A stretch of 64,000 nt of DNA, from positions 501,001 to 565,000 of the forward strand of contig NZ_VISI01000002.1 of NCBI RefSeq assembly GCF_007827365.1, given 5' to 3'. The position numbers and the translations under genes were made by a program. Positions 26,093 through 33,474 of the stretch are shown here, piece after piece. The DNA is from Olleya sp. Hel_I_94 (GTDB lineage Bacteria > Bacteroidota > Bacteroidia > Flavobacteriales > Flavobacteriaceae). Each line of letters starts with the position of its first letter. Within the stretch, counting starts at the first letter, position 1. A model generated the notes under the pieces. It did not search any database. It saw nothing but the letters and a program-made list of their open reading frames with translations, and had not been told where the DNA came from.

Positions 26093-26148
26093 TTGACATA
26101 ATTACTATCGATATAAGTCTAAAGTCGTTATATCTGCAATTATGTCAA
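26093..26148. repeat. Nested palindrome in the left flank of the HigBA island
   Basis: TTGACATAATT (26093-26103) pairs perfectly with AATTATGTCAA (26138-26148). Inside, GATATAA (26110-26116) pairs with TTATATC (26128-26134). The two stems are separated by an asymmetric internal loop (6 and 3 bases). This architecture resembles folded integron attC sites or palindromic mobile element ends; no canonical attC core (GTTRRRY) was confirmed. Confidence 0.55.
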
Positions 26149-26214
26149 ATAACGCCCAAAAGCGCTATTTCGCTAATTGTTGTAAAATGTACTATAATGT
26201 TCTGCGTTATGTAA
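26149..26214. repeat. Inverted repeat ATAACGC/GCGTTAT with attC-like features
   Basis: Directly after the nested palindrome, ATAACGC (26149-26155) is the inverse of GCGTTAT (26204-26210). The 10-mer CGTTATGTAA (26205-26214) recurs in inverted orientation as TTACATAACG (29467-29476) on the far side of the HigBA/ATPase genes. Confidence 0.4.
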
Positions 26215-26374
26215 CTTGAGCTTTGGCTAAAAGCGAAAGTTGTTTCTACAGTTTCTTTAAAAAATTTATTCTTAAAAGTTTCTTTTACTAAAGTTAATGA
26301 AACACTTTTTATGCGACGTCGTAGGAGGGAAGCGTAATGTGTGTGGAATGATATATAAATGTTAATTATTTTCT

Positions 26375-26410
26375 AAAAGTTCTCATTTTGAGAACTTTTA
26401 TCTATATTTG
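26375..26410 (+). promoter_or_regulatory. Operator and promoter of the HigB-HigA-ATPase operon
   Basis: AAAAGTTCTC (26375-26384) and GAGAACTTTT (26390-26399) form a perfect 10-bp palindrome with a 5-base centre, immediately before a TATATTTG -7 element (26403-26410). Transcription should begin near 26417, 13 bases before the HigB ATG. A palindrome over the core promoter is the usual target of a HigA antitoxin, implying autorepression. Confidence 0.65.
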
Positions 26411-26429
26411 CATAAAGAATGAAGTAATT

Positions 26430-26798
26430 ATGGTCCATATCATAGCTGTCAAGCATCTAAAAAACTTTATGGATGATAATCCTTCATACTGCGAATGCCT
26501 GAAAGCGTGGGTTTCAATTGTATCGAAGTGTAATTGGGAAAAGCCTCAAGATATGGTTGCTGAATTTGGAGCAAAAGCTGTTGATTTACTAGGTAAAAAA
26601 GATAATAAAAAGACAACAGTATCTTGTAATAGAGTAGTATTTGATATTAAAGGGAATCATTTGAGAATTATTGCAAAATATCAATTTCATCCTAAATTAA
26701 AAAAATCTCGTTTGTATTTATGTTGGATTGGAACGCACAAAGATTATGATAAGATTTGTGATAAAAATGAACAGTACGATATTAATATGTTTAATTAA
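26430..26798 (+). CDS. higB: HigB-like toxin (RelE superfamily)
   Basis: A 122-residue protein from the ATG at 26430. A longer frame from 26388 would start inside the promoter and operator, so I reject it. The FDIKGNHLRIIAKYQF motif, LYLCWIGTHKDYDKI and the opening HIIAVKHLKNFMDDNPSY mark the HigB_toxin branch of RelE-type mRNA interferases, which cleave mRNA at the ribosome. It is the first gene of a three-gene operon with HigA (12 bases later) and a KGGVGR ATPase (3 bases after HigA). Toxin before antitoxin is normal for HigBA. Confidence 0.85.
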   Translation: MVHIIAVKHLKNFMDDNPSYCECLKAWVSIVSKCNWEKPQDMVAEFGAKAVDLLGKKDNKKTTVSCNRVVFDIKGNHLRIIAKYQFHPKLKKSRLYLCWIGTHKDYDKICDKNEQYDINMFN

Positions 26799-26810
26799 AA
26801 AAAGAAAATC

Positions 26811-27320
26811 ATGGATTTCAAATTAATAAAATCTGAACAAGAGTATGAAGCTGCTATTTCTCTTTTAGAGCAAATTGGCGACAATCCAGATTTTGAGGAA
26901 AATGAAAAATTGATAAACGATTTTGAAGTACTGGAAAAGTTGATAGAAGTTTATGAAAGAGAAAATTTCCCTATCGAAAACGGAGACCCAATTGAAATAA
27001 TTAAACTTAAAATGGCTTATATGGATTTGGCTCAAAAAGACTTAATTCCATATATAGGTTCAAAGGGAGTAGTATCTGAAGTAATGAATAAAAAAAGAAG
27101 ATTATCAAAAGCAATGATTAGAAATCTTTCTGAATTTTTGAATGTAAGTCAAGAAATTTTGAATGTGGATTATGATCTTGGAAAAGTTGATGTTTCAATT
27201 ACAAATGAACAAGTTAAAGAAAAAGGAGTTTTAAGATTTTTAATTCCTACAGGTATTGATGCTTCTGGTATTTCAAATAGAATAAAATCAAGAGGTGTAA
27301 CCCTTGCAATGTGTAACTAA
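26811..27320 (+). CDS. higA: HigA-like antitoxin with a C-terminal extension
   Basis: A 169-residue protein. Residues 1-65 have the acidic helical N-terminus that wraps HigB in this family (FENEYEAA... then YERENFPIENGDPIEIIKLK). Residues about 67-120 are an Xre-type helix-turn-helix (MAYMDLAQKDLIPYIGSKGV then NKKRRLSKAMIRNLSEFLNV). Family members usually end near residue 120; here about 46 more residues follow (DVSITNEQVKEKGVLRFLIP and on to CN). In tripartite toxin-antitoxin-chaperone modules, an extension of this kind makes the antitoxin depend on a chaperone. The stop is three bases before the ATPase gene. It should repress the operon through the palindrome upstream. Confidence 0.8.
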   Translation: MDFKLIKSEQEYEAAISLLEQIGDNPDFEENEKLINDFEVLEKLIEVYERENFPIENGDPIEIIKLKMAYMDLAQKDLIPYIGSKGVVSEVMNKKRRLSKAMIRNLSEFLNVSQEILNVDYDLGKVDVSITNEQVKEKGVLRFLIPTGIDASGISNRIKSRGVTLAMCN

Positions 27321-27323
27321 TTT

Positions 27324-28961
27324 ATGAAGACAATAACATTTTATTCGTATAAAGGAGGTGTTGGTAGGTCTCTGACTCTCTCAAATATTGCTATGAGACT
27401 AGCCGATTTAGGAAAAAAGGTTTGTATTATAGATTTTGATTTGGAAGCTCCAGGCTTACATTTGAAATTTGATAAATATATTGAAAGTAATGATATTAAA
27501 AAGGGGTTAGTAGAATATCTTTATGATTATCAAGAAAACAATTATATCCCTGAAAATTTTGATGAGTATTTATTAGATATATACTATGATAGTAAATTAG
27601 AAGGATTAATTAATTTTTTTCCTGCTGGAGATGTAAATTCAAATGATTATTGGAAAAAACTATCATCTATTAATTGGAAAGATTTGTTTTATTCAAATAA
27701 CAGCAAGGGAGTAGAGCTTCTTTTGAATTTAAAAGAAATGATTAGAAAAGATATTAATCCTGATTTTCTACTAATTGATTCTAGAACTGGAATTACCGAT
27801 ATTTCTGGGATTGCAATGACTTTATTAGCTGATTCAATTGTAACATTAGCTGCAAATAATAAGGAGAATATTTTAGGTACATCAAAAGTCATAAAAAGCT
27901 TGAAAAATGATGAAAATAAACTTCTTGGAAAACCATTAGATATATACTTTGTATTAACTAGAATACCATATTATATAAAGCCTGAAGACAAACATAAAGA
28001 AGCTCAATTAATAAATTCAGCAGCCAACTTATTAAATAGAGACGAAGATCTTGTAGATGAAATTTTTGTTATACATTCTGACCCTGAATTAGAAGAAGAG
28101 GAGAAATTTAAAATTAATCATCATTCTAAATCAAAGTCAGAAAATGTTGTTCCAATAGAGGAAGACTATTTGATTCTATTTGAAGAATTGACTAAATCAG
28201 AATTAAATGGCGATGAAATAATTAAGTTTAATAAGTTAAGAGACAGTGAATTATTGATAGAAGAAGCTAGAAGTAGTTCTGATAATTCTCTAAAAATAGA
28301 ATTATTAGAAGAAGCATTAAAATTAAATGAAAATTCACTTGAGGCACTTCATTTAATTGGGATTGCTCATCATGCAAAAGGTAATTATAGTAAGGCAGTA
28401 ACTTATTATAATAAAGGAATTAAAAAGAGTAGTAATGCTAATTTTTTCAAAACTTTCAAAGCTCAAAATTTATATAAATTAGGAAAAAAAGAAGAAGCTA
28501 AAAATATTTTAAAAGATGTACTAGTTGATGATGAAACTAATTTTGGAGCTTTATTAATATTAAGTAATATTCTATATGATGAAAAGCAATTTGACGAAAC
28601 ACTATTGTTAAACAAAAAGCTGATTAAATACCATAGTGATTATTCAATAGGCTATAATCTTGTTGGTAATTCATATAGAGTATTAAATGATTACGATAAT
28701 GCCTTAAAGTTTGTTTATAAATGTTTAGAACAAGACCCAAGAAATGCTTTAGGCACTCTCACATTAGGTGAAATTTATTCCGAATTGGGTAATGATGAGG
28801 AATTCTTTAAAAATTTACAGCTAGCTTTTGTATTTGGGATTAATTCAAAAGATTTTCAAGAGATATTGAAAAACGAAGGAAAAGTATATAGTAAGTATTA
28901 TAATGATAAAAGGTTTTTAGATTTATTAAAAAATTATAGAATAAAAGTAAATCTTGTATAG
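27324..28961 (+). CDS. KGGVGR-type ParA/MinD-like ATPase fused to TPR repeats
   Basis: A 545-residue protein. The deviant Walker A is YKGGVGRS (residues 9-16), with the signature lysine at 10 and Arg in place of the second lysine. VCIIDFDLEAPGL (33-45) is the switch I region and FLLIDSRTGITD (148-159) the Walker B/switch II. The ATPase core ends near residue 290. From about 325 to 505, tetratricopeptide repeats follow (SLEALHLIGIAHHAKGNYSKA; YNLVGNSYRVLNDYDNALKF; GTLTLGEIYSELGND), and a C-terminal KRFLDLL motif. KGGVGR ATPases are known from bacterial conflict systems, but I know of no defined role beside HigBA. Position and spacing make it the third gene of the toxin-antitoxin operon; a regulatory, chaperone-like or effector role is possible. 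Confidence 0.82.
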   Translation: MKTITFYSYKGGVGRSLTLSNIAMRLADLGKKVCIIDFDLEAPGLHLKFDKYIESNDIKKGLVEYLYDYQENNYIPENFDEYLLDIYYDSKLEGLINFFPAGDVNSNDYWKKLSSINWKDLFYSNNSKGVELLLNLKEMIRKDINPDFLLIDSRTGITDISGIAMTLLADSIVTLAANNKENILGTSKVIKSLKNDENKLLGKPLDIYFVLTRIPYYIKPEDKHKEAQLINSAANLLNRDEDLVDEIFVIHSDPELEEEEKFKINHHSKSKSENVVPIEEDYLILFEELTKSELNGDEIIKFNKLRDSELLIEEARSSSDNSLKIELLEEALKLNENSLEALHLIGIAHHAKGNYSKAVTYYNKGIKKSSNANFFKTFKAQNLYKLGKKEEAKNILKDVLVDDETNFGALLILSNILYDEKQFDETLLLNKKLIKYHSDYSIGYNLVGNSYRVLNDYDNALKFVYKCLEQDPRNALGTLTLGEIYSELGNDEEFFKNLQLAFVFGINSKDFQEILKNEGKVYSKYYNDKRFLDLLKNYRIKVNLV

Positions 28962-29371
28962 AATTCTTTTCGGCCTCATAAAATTTTGGTTAAAACAATA
29001 GGAGAAATGAGCCTGCATATTTTAGGGGTTTAGTAATACAGTTTCTTGAGTGTTTCATTTATTCAATGGATTTCAAAGCAATGTTAATGAGTTACAATGT
29101 TTCCTGAAATATAGCGAATGAGCCGTTAATTGTTTCCAAAAGTTTATGCAGCCTTGAATTTTTGTTTCTTTTGTTTCAAGACAAAAGACAATGAAGCTTT
29201 AAAAGAAAACTTCAATTAGTAGATTAAATATAACAAGTGCATGGAATTTTATTTTTCTTAAAATTTATGCTCTTGTGGCAAGTTGACGAGAATCGCTTAA
29301 AATTTTTTTTGACGTATATTTTGTCGAATACACGATTTTTAAAACATGGCAAAAGGTTAGCTTTTATAATG

Positions 29372-29460
29372 CGCTGACAAGCGGCTGGAAATTGAGTTAT
29401 AAATAAATTGCAATGCAATAAGCAATTTGTATTTATAAAAACAATATGGCGTTGGCAGCG
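29372..29460. repeat. attC-like fold-back structure
   Basis: Outer arms CGCTGACAAGCG (29372-29383) and CGTTGGCAGCG (29450-29460) are imperfect inverted repeats. Inside, TTATAAATA (29397-29405) pairs with TATTTATAA (29430-29438), and AATTGC (29406-29411) with GCAATT (29422-29427). GCGTTGGCAGCGG followed by TTACATAACG resembles the right half of integron attC sites such as VCRs (GCGTTG...GTTA), but no integrase is in the window. Confidence 0.5.
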
Positions 29461-29462
29461 GA

Positions 29463-29735
<273 letters not shown>

Positions 29736-29875
29736 TAAAACCTCTTCTATTGTTAGAAATACATGATAAATAGTTTTATTAGGTATTTTAAAACTATATA
29801 CTATAAATAAATTGCTTCAAATTAAAAAAAATATTCATCGACTTAATTTATAGTATAAACTGTAAATAGAATACT

Positions 29876-30748
29876 TTATTTAAGTTTCGTTTTTAAAACA
29901 ATATTTAAAGTTAAACCCAGAATAATTAAAATTATACCAAGTAAGCTAATTAGCGTATAAATTTCTTGTAACCAAATGGCTCCAATTATCATTGTAAATA
30001 CAACTTCAATATATTTTAAAGGTGCAACTTGATTAATTTCGGCATTTTGTAAAGCTTTAGTCATGTATAGTTGTCCAAAATAACCAAAGATTCCTAAGCT
30101 TAGCAATAAAACCCATTCCATACCTTGTGGATTTGTCCAATGGTTTATACTTAGCACACCTCCAATGATTGCAGAAATAATCATAAAATAATTTACTACA
30201 ACTATCGGATGATCATGGCTTCCAATTTTACGGATAATAATATAAACTAAACCAGTAAAAACAGCAGATAATAAAGCATATAACAAGCCTAAAGTATCAA
30301 TGTTATTATCAAAGCCTTTTAAAATTACGACTCCCAAAAATGCTATAAAAAAACATATCCATTGAAAGTATTTGATATGTTCTTTTAGTAAAAATATTGC
30401 AAAAAAAGCTGCAAATATGGGAGAAATATACCTAATGGATACTGCAGATCCCATGGATAGATGATTAAGAGACATAAAAAACAAGGTCATAGCAATACAG
30501 CCAACTACTCCTCTAGCAATTAATAAACCTTTTTTATTTCCTAAAAAATTTATCTTGTTTTTTAGTAAAAACGGAACAGTAAAAAATAAGGTTCCAATGG
30601 ATCTAAAAAACACCACTTGATTAACATTAAAATGGCTAGATTGTTTGACTAAAACATTTAATAGTGCAAATCCTAATGCACTGATAGTCATATAAAATAT
30701 TGCTTTTTTTTGCATACTTTTATTATTTAGACTTTCATATTTAGTCAT
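29876..30748 (-). CDS. DMT superfamily (EamA-like) transporter
   Basis: A 290-residue, ten-helix protein with the EamA double repeat: IRYISPIFAAFFAIFLLKEHIKYFQWICFFIAFLGVVIL at the end of repeat 1 and APLKYIEVVFTMIIGAIWLQEIYTLISLLGIILIILG at the end of repeat 2. Several in-frame ATGs lie within the first 20 codons; the first (30748) is 32 bases from a TATATTTG promoter element. It follows the KDPG aldolase gene in the same direction but has its own promoter, so it need not belong to the alginate regulon. Substrate unknown. Confidence 0.85.
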   Translation of the reverse strand: MTKYESLNNKSMQKKAIFYMTISALGFALLNVLVKQSSHFNVNQVVFFRSIGTLFFTVPFLLKNKINFLGNKKGLLIARGVVGCIAMTLFFMSLNHLSMGSAVSIRYISPIFAAFFAIFLLKEHIKYFQWICFFIAFLGVVILKGFDNNIDTLGLLYALLSAVFTGLVYIIIRKIGSHDHPIVVVNYFMIISAIIGGVLSINHWTNPQGMEWVLLLSLGIFGYFGQLYMTKALQNAEINQVAPLKYIEVVFTMIIGAIWLQEIYTLISLLGIILIILGLTLNIVLKTKLK

Positions 30749-30753
30749 ATATT

Positions 30754-30781
30754 AAAAGCAGCTTGTTTAGAAGCTGCTTTA
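30754..30781 (-). terminator. Terminator after the KDPG aldolase gene
   Basis: AAAGCAGCTT (30755-30764) pairs with AAGCTGCTTT (30771-30780) around a 6-base loop; on the minus strand it is followed by TTTTAAT. It lies downstream of the uronate catabolism genes. A minus-strand TATATTTG (30787-30794) just upstream would start the next transcript inside it, so it might also act in that leader. Confidence 0.6.
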
Positions 30782-30827
30782 TAGTGCAAATATACTTGTA
30801 AATGCTAAATTTATAGGTAGTAAAACT

Positions 30828-31496
30828 TTACTTTTTAAGCGTTTTAATAATATTAATTGCTGTTTTTGTAAGGTTAGTAATGGTGTCTAAATCATAGTTA
30901 CCGTCTTTATCTTTTGCTATTAGTTTTGAGCCTATACCAACACACGTTACGCCTGCATTAAACCAAGATTCCAAACTTTGTTGTGTAGGTTCTACTCCTC
31001 CAGTTGGCATAATACTAGTCCAACTACATGGTCCTTTTATTGCTTTTACATAACTTGGATTGTAAGCATTACCAGGAAATAATTTTACTATTTCACAACC
31101 TAACTCTTCTGCTCTAGCTATTTCTGTTAATGTTGCACAACCTGCAGACCATAATACTTTTCTGCGATTACATACTAAAGCAATATCCTCTCTTAATACT
31201 GGTGTGACAATAAAATTTGCTCCTAATTGCATATATAATGATGCAGCTGCAGCATCTGTAATTGAGCCAACACCCAAAATCATTCCAGGTAAATTAGCAA
31301 TTGCATATTTGTTTAGTGCTGCAAAGGTTTCAAAAGCAAAGTCTCCTCTACTTGTAAACTCTAAAAGTCTTGCACCACCATCGTAACATGCTTTTAATAT
31401 TTTTTTACTGACTTCTATGTCTTCATTATAAAATAAAGGAACTAAGCCTGTCTTTTGCATTACTGATGCAACTTCTATTCTTGAATATTGTGCCAT
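30828..31496 (-). CDS. eda: KDPG aldolase (2-dehydro-3-deoxy-phosphogluconate aldolase)
   Basis: A 222-residue TIM-barrel class I aldolase. TGLVPLFYNEDIEVSKKIL, GGARLLEFTSRGDFAFETF (the catalytic Glu), GANFIVTPVLREDIALVCNRRKV and CEIVKLFPGNAYNPSYVKAIKGP (the Schiff-base Lys) are the family blocks. It cleaves KDPG to pyruvate and glyceraldehyde 3-phosphate, the last step of uronate breakdown. It lies 11 bases after KDG kinase, and members of this family can also act on 4-hydroxy-2-oxoglutarate. It is the final gene of the catabolic operon before a terminator. Confidence 0.92.
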   Translation of the reverse strand: MAQYSRIEVASVMQKTGLVPLFYNEDIEVSKKILKACYDGGARLLEFTSRGDFAFETFAALNKYAIANLPGMILGVGSITDAAAASLYMQLGANFIVTPVLREDIALVCNRRKVLWSAGCATLTEIARAEELGCEIVKLFPGNAYNPSYVKAIKGPCSWTSIMPTGGVEPTQQSLESWFNAGVTCVGIGSKLIAKDKDGNYDLDTITNLTKTAINIIKTLKK

Positions 31497-31507
31497 GTTA
31501 TTGTTTT

Positions 31508-32530
31508 TTATCTTGAAACTTTTCCTGATGAATCACCACTTAATAATTTTTCTATGTCGTTAAGTGTTACTAAATTAAGGTCACCAGAGATAGTATGTTT
31601 TAAACAGCAAGCTGCTACTGCTATATTTAATGCTTTTTGTTTATCTGTATCGTCATTTACTAAACCATAAATTAATCCACCCATAAATGCATCTCCACTT
31701 CCTACCCTATCTACAACCGGAGTTACCTCTTTAACATCTGCATTATAAATTGTTTTTCCGTCATATAATACGCCTCCAATACGTTGGTGCGATGCACTAA
31801 CTGAATATCTCAATGTAGTCGCTGCAGTTTTTAAATTAGGGCATAATTTAAATAATTGGTCGTATAAAGCTGGCAACGATTTTTCATTTTGATAATTAGG
31901 GTCTACTTTATCTTTACCTAACATAAAAAATGCAGTATCAATATCGCCTAAAATTACATTACTATATTTTAAAAGTTCTGGCATGATTTGATCTGGAGTC
32001 TTACCATATTGCCATAATTTGGATCTATAATTTAAATCTGAAGAAATTGTAATCCCTAATTTATTAGCAACTTTTAAGGCGATTAAGCACTCATCTGCAG
32101 CAGATTGAGATATTGCAGGTGTAATACCACTCCAATGAAACCAAGTCGCATCTTTTAAGACCGCTTCCCAATCTATGGATCCAGTTTGAATAGTTGACAT
32201 AGAACTGTGAGCTCTATCATAAACCACATTACTACCACGTGTACCTGCTCCAGTTTCTAAATAATAAATACCTAGACGATCACCTCCATAAATTATGTTT
32301 TTAGATTCGACATTAAATTTGCGCATCTCTTTAAGTGCACAAGCGCCAATTTCGTTATCAGGTAATCGGGTTACAAATTCAACAGGAATACCATAATTTG
32401 CTAATGATACTGCTACATTAAATTCTCCACCACCATAAGAGGCAGCAAATGTTTTTGCTTGAGAAAATCGCAAATGACGTTCTGTTGAAAGTCTAAGCAT
32501 TATTTCTCCGAATGTGACAATTTTACTCAT
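31508..32530 (-). CDS. kdgK: 2-dehydro-3-deoxygluconokinase (KDG kinase)
   Basis: A 340-residue PfkB-family sugar kinase. FGEIMLRLSTERHLRFSQAKTFAASYGGGEFNVAVSLANYG is the N-terminal signature (sugar-binding GGG), and VTPVVDRVGSGDAFMGGLIYGLV carries the catalytic Asp in the DRVGSGD loop. It phosphorylates 2-keto-3-deoxygluconate to KDPG with ATP. In the alginate pathway the substrate comes from the DEH reductase encoded upstream. A 127-base gap with a long-range inverted repeat separates the two genes. Confidence 0.93.
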   Translation of the reverse strand: MSKIVTFGEIMLRLSTERHLRFSQAKTFAASYGGGEFNVAVSLANYGIPVEFVTRLPDNEIGACALKEMRKFNVESKNIIYGGDRLGIYYLETGAGTRGSNVVYDRAHSSMSTIQTGSIDWEAVLKDATWFHWSGITPAISQSAADECLIALKVANKLGITISSDLNYRSKLWQYGKTPDQIMPELLKYSNVILGDIDTAFFMLGKDKVDPNYQNEKSLPALYDQLFKLCPNLKTAATTLRYSVSASHQRIGGVLYDGKTIYNADVKEVTPVVDRVGSGDAFMGGLIYGLVNDDTDKQKALNIAVAACCLKHTISGDLNLVTLNDIEKLLSGDSSGKVSR

Positions 32531-32571
32531 TTTATAAATTTGATTACTATTCTATTAATTGTATTAAAAGC

Positions 32572-32648
32572 CAGATTGTTTTGCTTAAATCTATTGTATT
32601 ACCGTGAAGATAATCAATTGACAAAACAAAACAATCTGACTTTATAAA
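32572..32648 (-). repeat. Long-range inverted repeat between DEH reductase and KDG kinase genes
   Basis: CAGATTGTTTTG (32572-32583) and CAAAACAATCTG (32637-32648) are perfect 12-base arms separated by 53 bases. In the mRNA they would close a large stem between two genes of one operon. It may protect mRNA ends or set relative expression. There is no U-tract for termination. Confidence 0.45.
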
Positions 32649-32657
32649 TTTAGGTTA

Positions 32658-33422
32658 TTAAATACCTAATGCTTGACCACCACCAATTTGGATAGTTTCT
32701 GCTGTGATAAATGAAGCATCCTTACTTGCTAAGAATGAAATTACACCTGCTACATCTTCTGGCTGACCTAATCTACCTAACATAATATTATTTGCCCAAG
32801 ATGCAAATACTTCTGGCTTAGTCGCTTTAATTTGTGCATGAAAAGGTGTATCAATTGTACCTGGAGATACAGCATTAACACGTATTCCGTATTCTGCTAA
32901 ATCTTTAGCCAATGCTCTTGTAATGGCATGCACACCTGCTTTAGACGTACCATAAATTCCTGCTCCTGGTCCACCTGCAGTCCATCCTGCATTTGATGTA
33001 TAGTTTATTATTGAAGGGTGTTCTCCTTTTTTAAGAAAAGGAATTGCAGCTCTAGAAGCAAAAAATACAGAGTCTAAGTTTAATGCCATTACGTTTCTGT
33101 AAAACTCAGTTGTCATTTCTTCAAATCTAGAACGACCACCTAATCCACCTGCATTATTAACAAGTACATCAATACGACCATATTTTTCTCCAATTTTAAC
33201 GATGTTTTCTGTTACTTGTGCTTCACTTGTAACATCAAAACCGTAATATTCTGCAGTGATACCTAAACCTACTAATTCTTTTAGTTTTTCAGCTCCAGCT
33301 GCATCATCAATACCGTTTAAGATTACAGTATAGCCATCTTTTCCTAATCGTTTTGCTACTTCAAAACCAATTCCACCTGTGGCTCCTGTTACTATAGCTA
33401 CTTTTCCGTTTGTATTACTCAT
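32658..33422 (-). CDS. SDR-family reductase, probable DEH reductase (DehR)
   Basis: A 254-residue classical short-chain dehydrogenase. TGATGGIGFEVAKRLG (residues about 13-28) is the cofactor motif, NNAGG marks the structural loop, and Y-x-x-x-K appears in GIYGTSKAGVHAITRALAKDLAEYGIRVNAVSPGTIDTPF. In alginate operons an SDR of this kind reduces 4-deoxy-L-erythro-5-hexoseulose uronate (DEH) to KDG with NAD(P)H. Its placement between the uronate transporter and KDG kinase supports this. A general sugar or steroid dehydrogenase is the alternative if the locus is ignored. Confidence 0.85.
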   Translation of the reverse strand: MSNTNGKVAIVTGATGGIGFEVAKRLGKDGYTVILNGIDDAAGAEKLKELVGLGITAEYYGFDVTSEAQVTENIVKIGEKYGRIDVLVNNAGGLGGRSRFEEMTTEFYRNVMALNLDSVFFASRAAIPFLKKGEHPSIINYTSNAGWTAGGPGAGIYGTSKAGVHAITRALAKDLAEYGIRVNAVSPGTIDTPFHAQIKATKPEVFASWANNIMLGRLGQPEDVAGVISFLASKDASFITAETIQIGGGQALGI

Positions 33423-33474
33423 TTCTAATTGTTTTTATTGTTGTTATTCTTTATTTAAAAATCTATGTGCTTAA

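Noticed and set aside
26388..26429. Longer HigB start at 26388
   Set aside because: It would place the start codon inside the operator palindrome and upstream of the -7 element; the ATG at 26430 gives the canonical N-terminus.
26247..29047. 11-base direct repeat TACAGTTTCTT (26247-26257 and 29037-29047) as a target-site duplication
   Set aside because: An AT-rich 11-mer match over 3 kb can arise by chance, and neither copy touches a recognisable element end.
29224..29418. 64-codon minus-strand frame in the right flank of the HigBA island
   Set aside because: Low-complexity, cysteine- and lysine-rich translation with no family signal, overlapping the fold-back structure; most likely chance.
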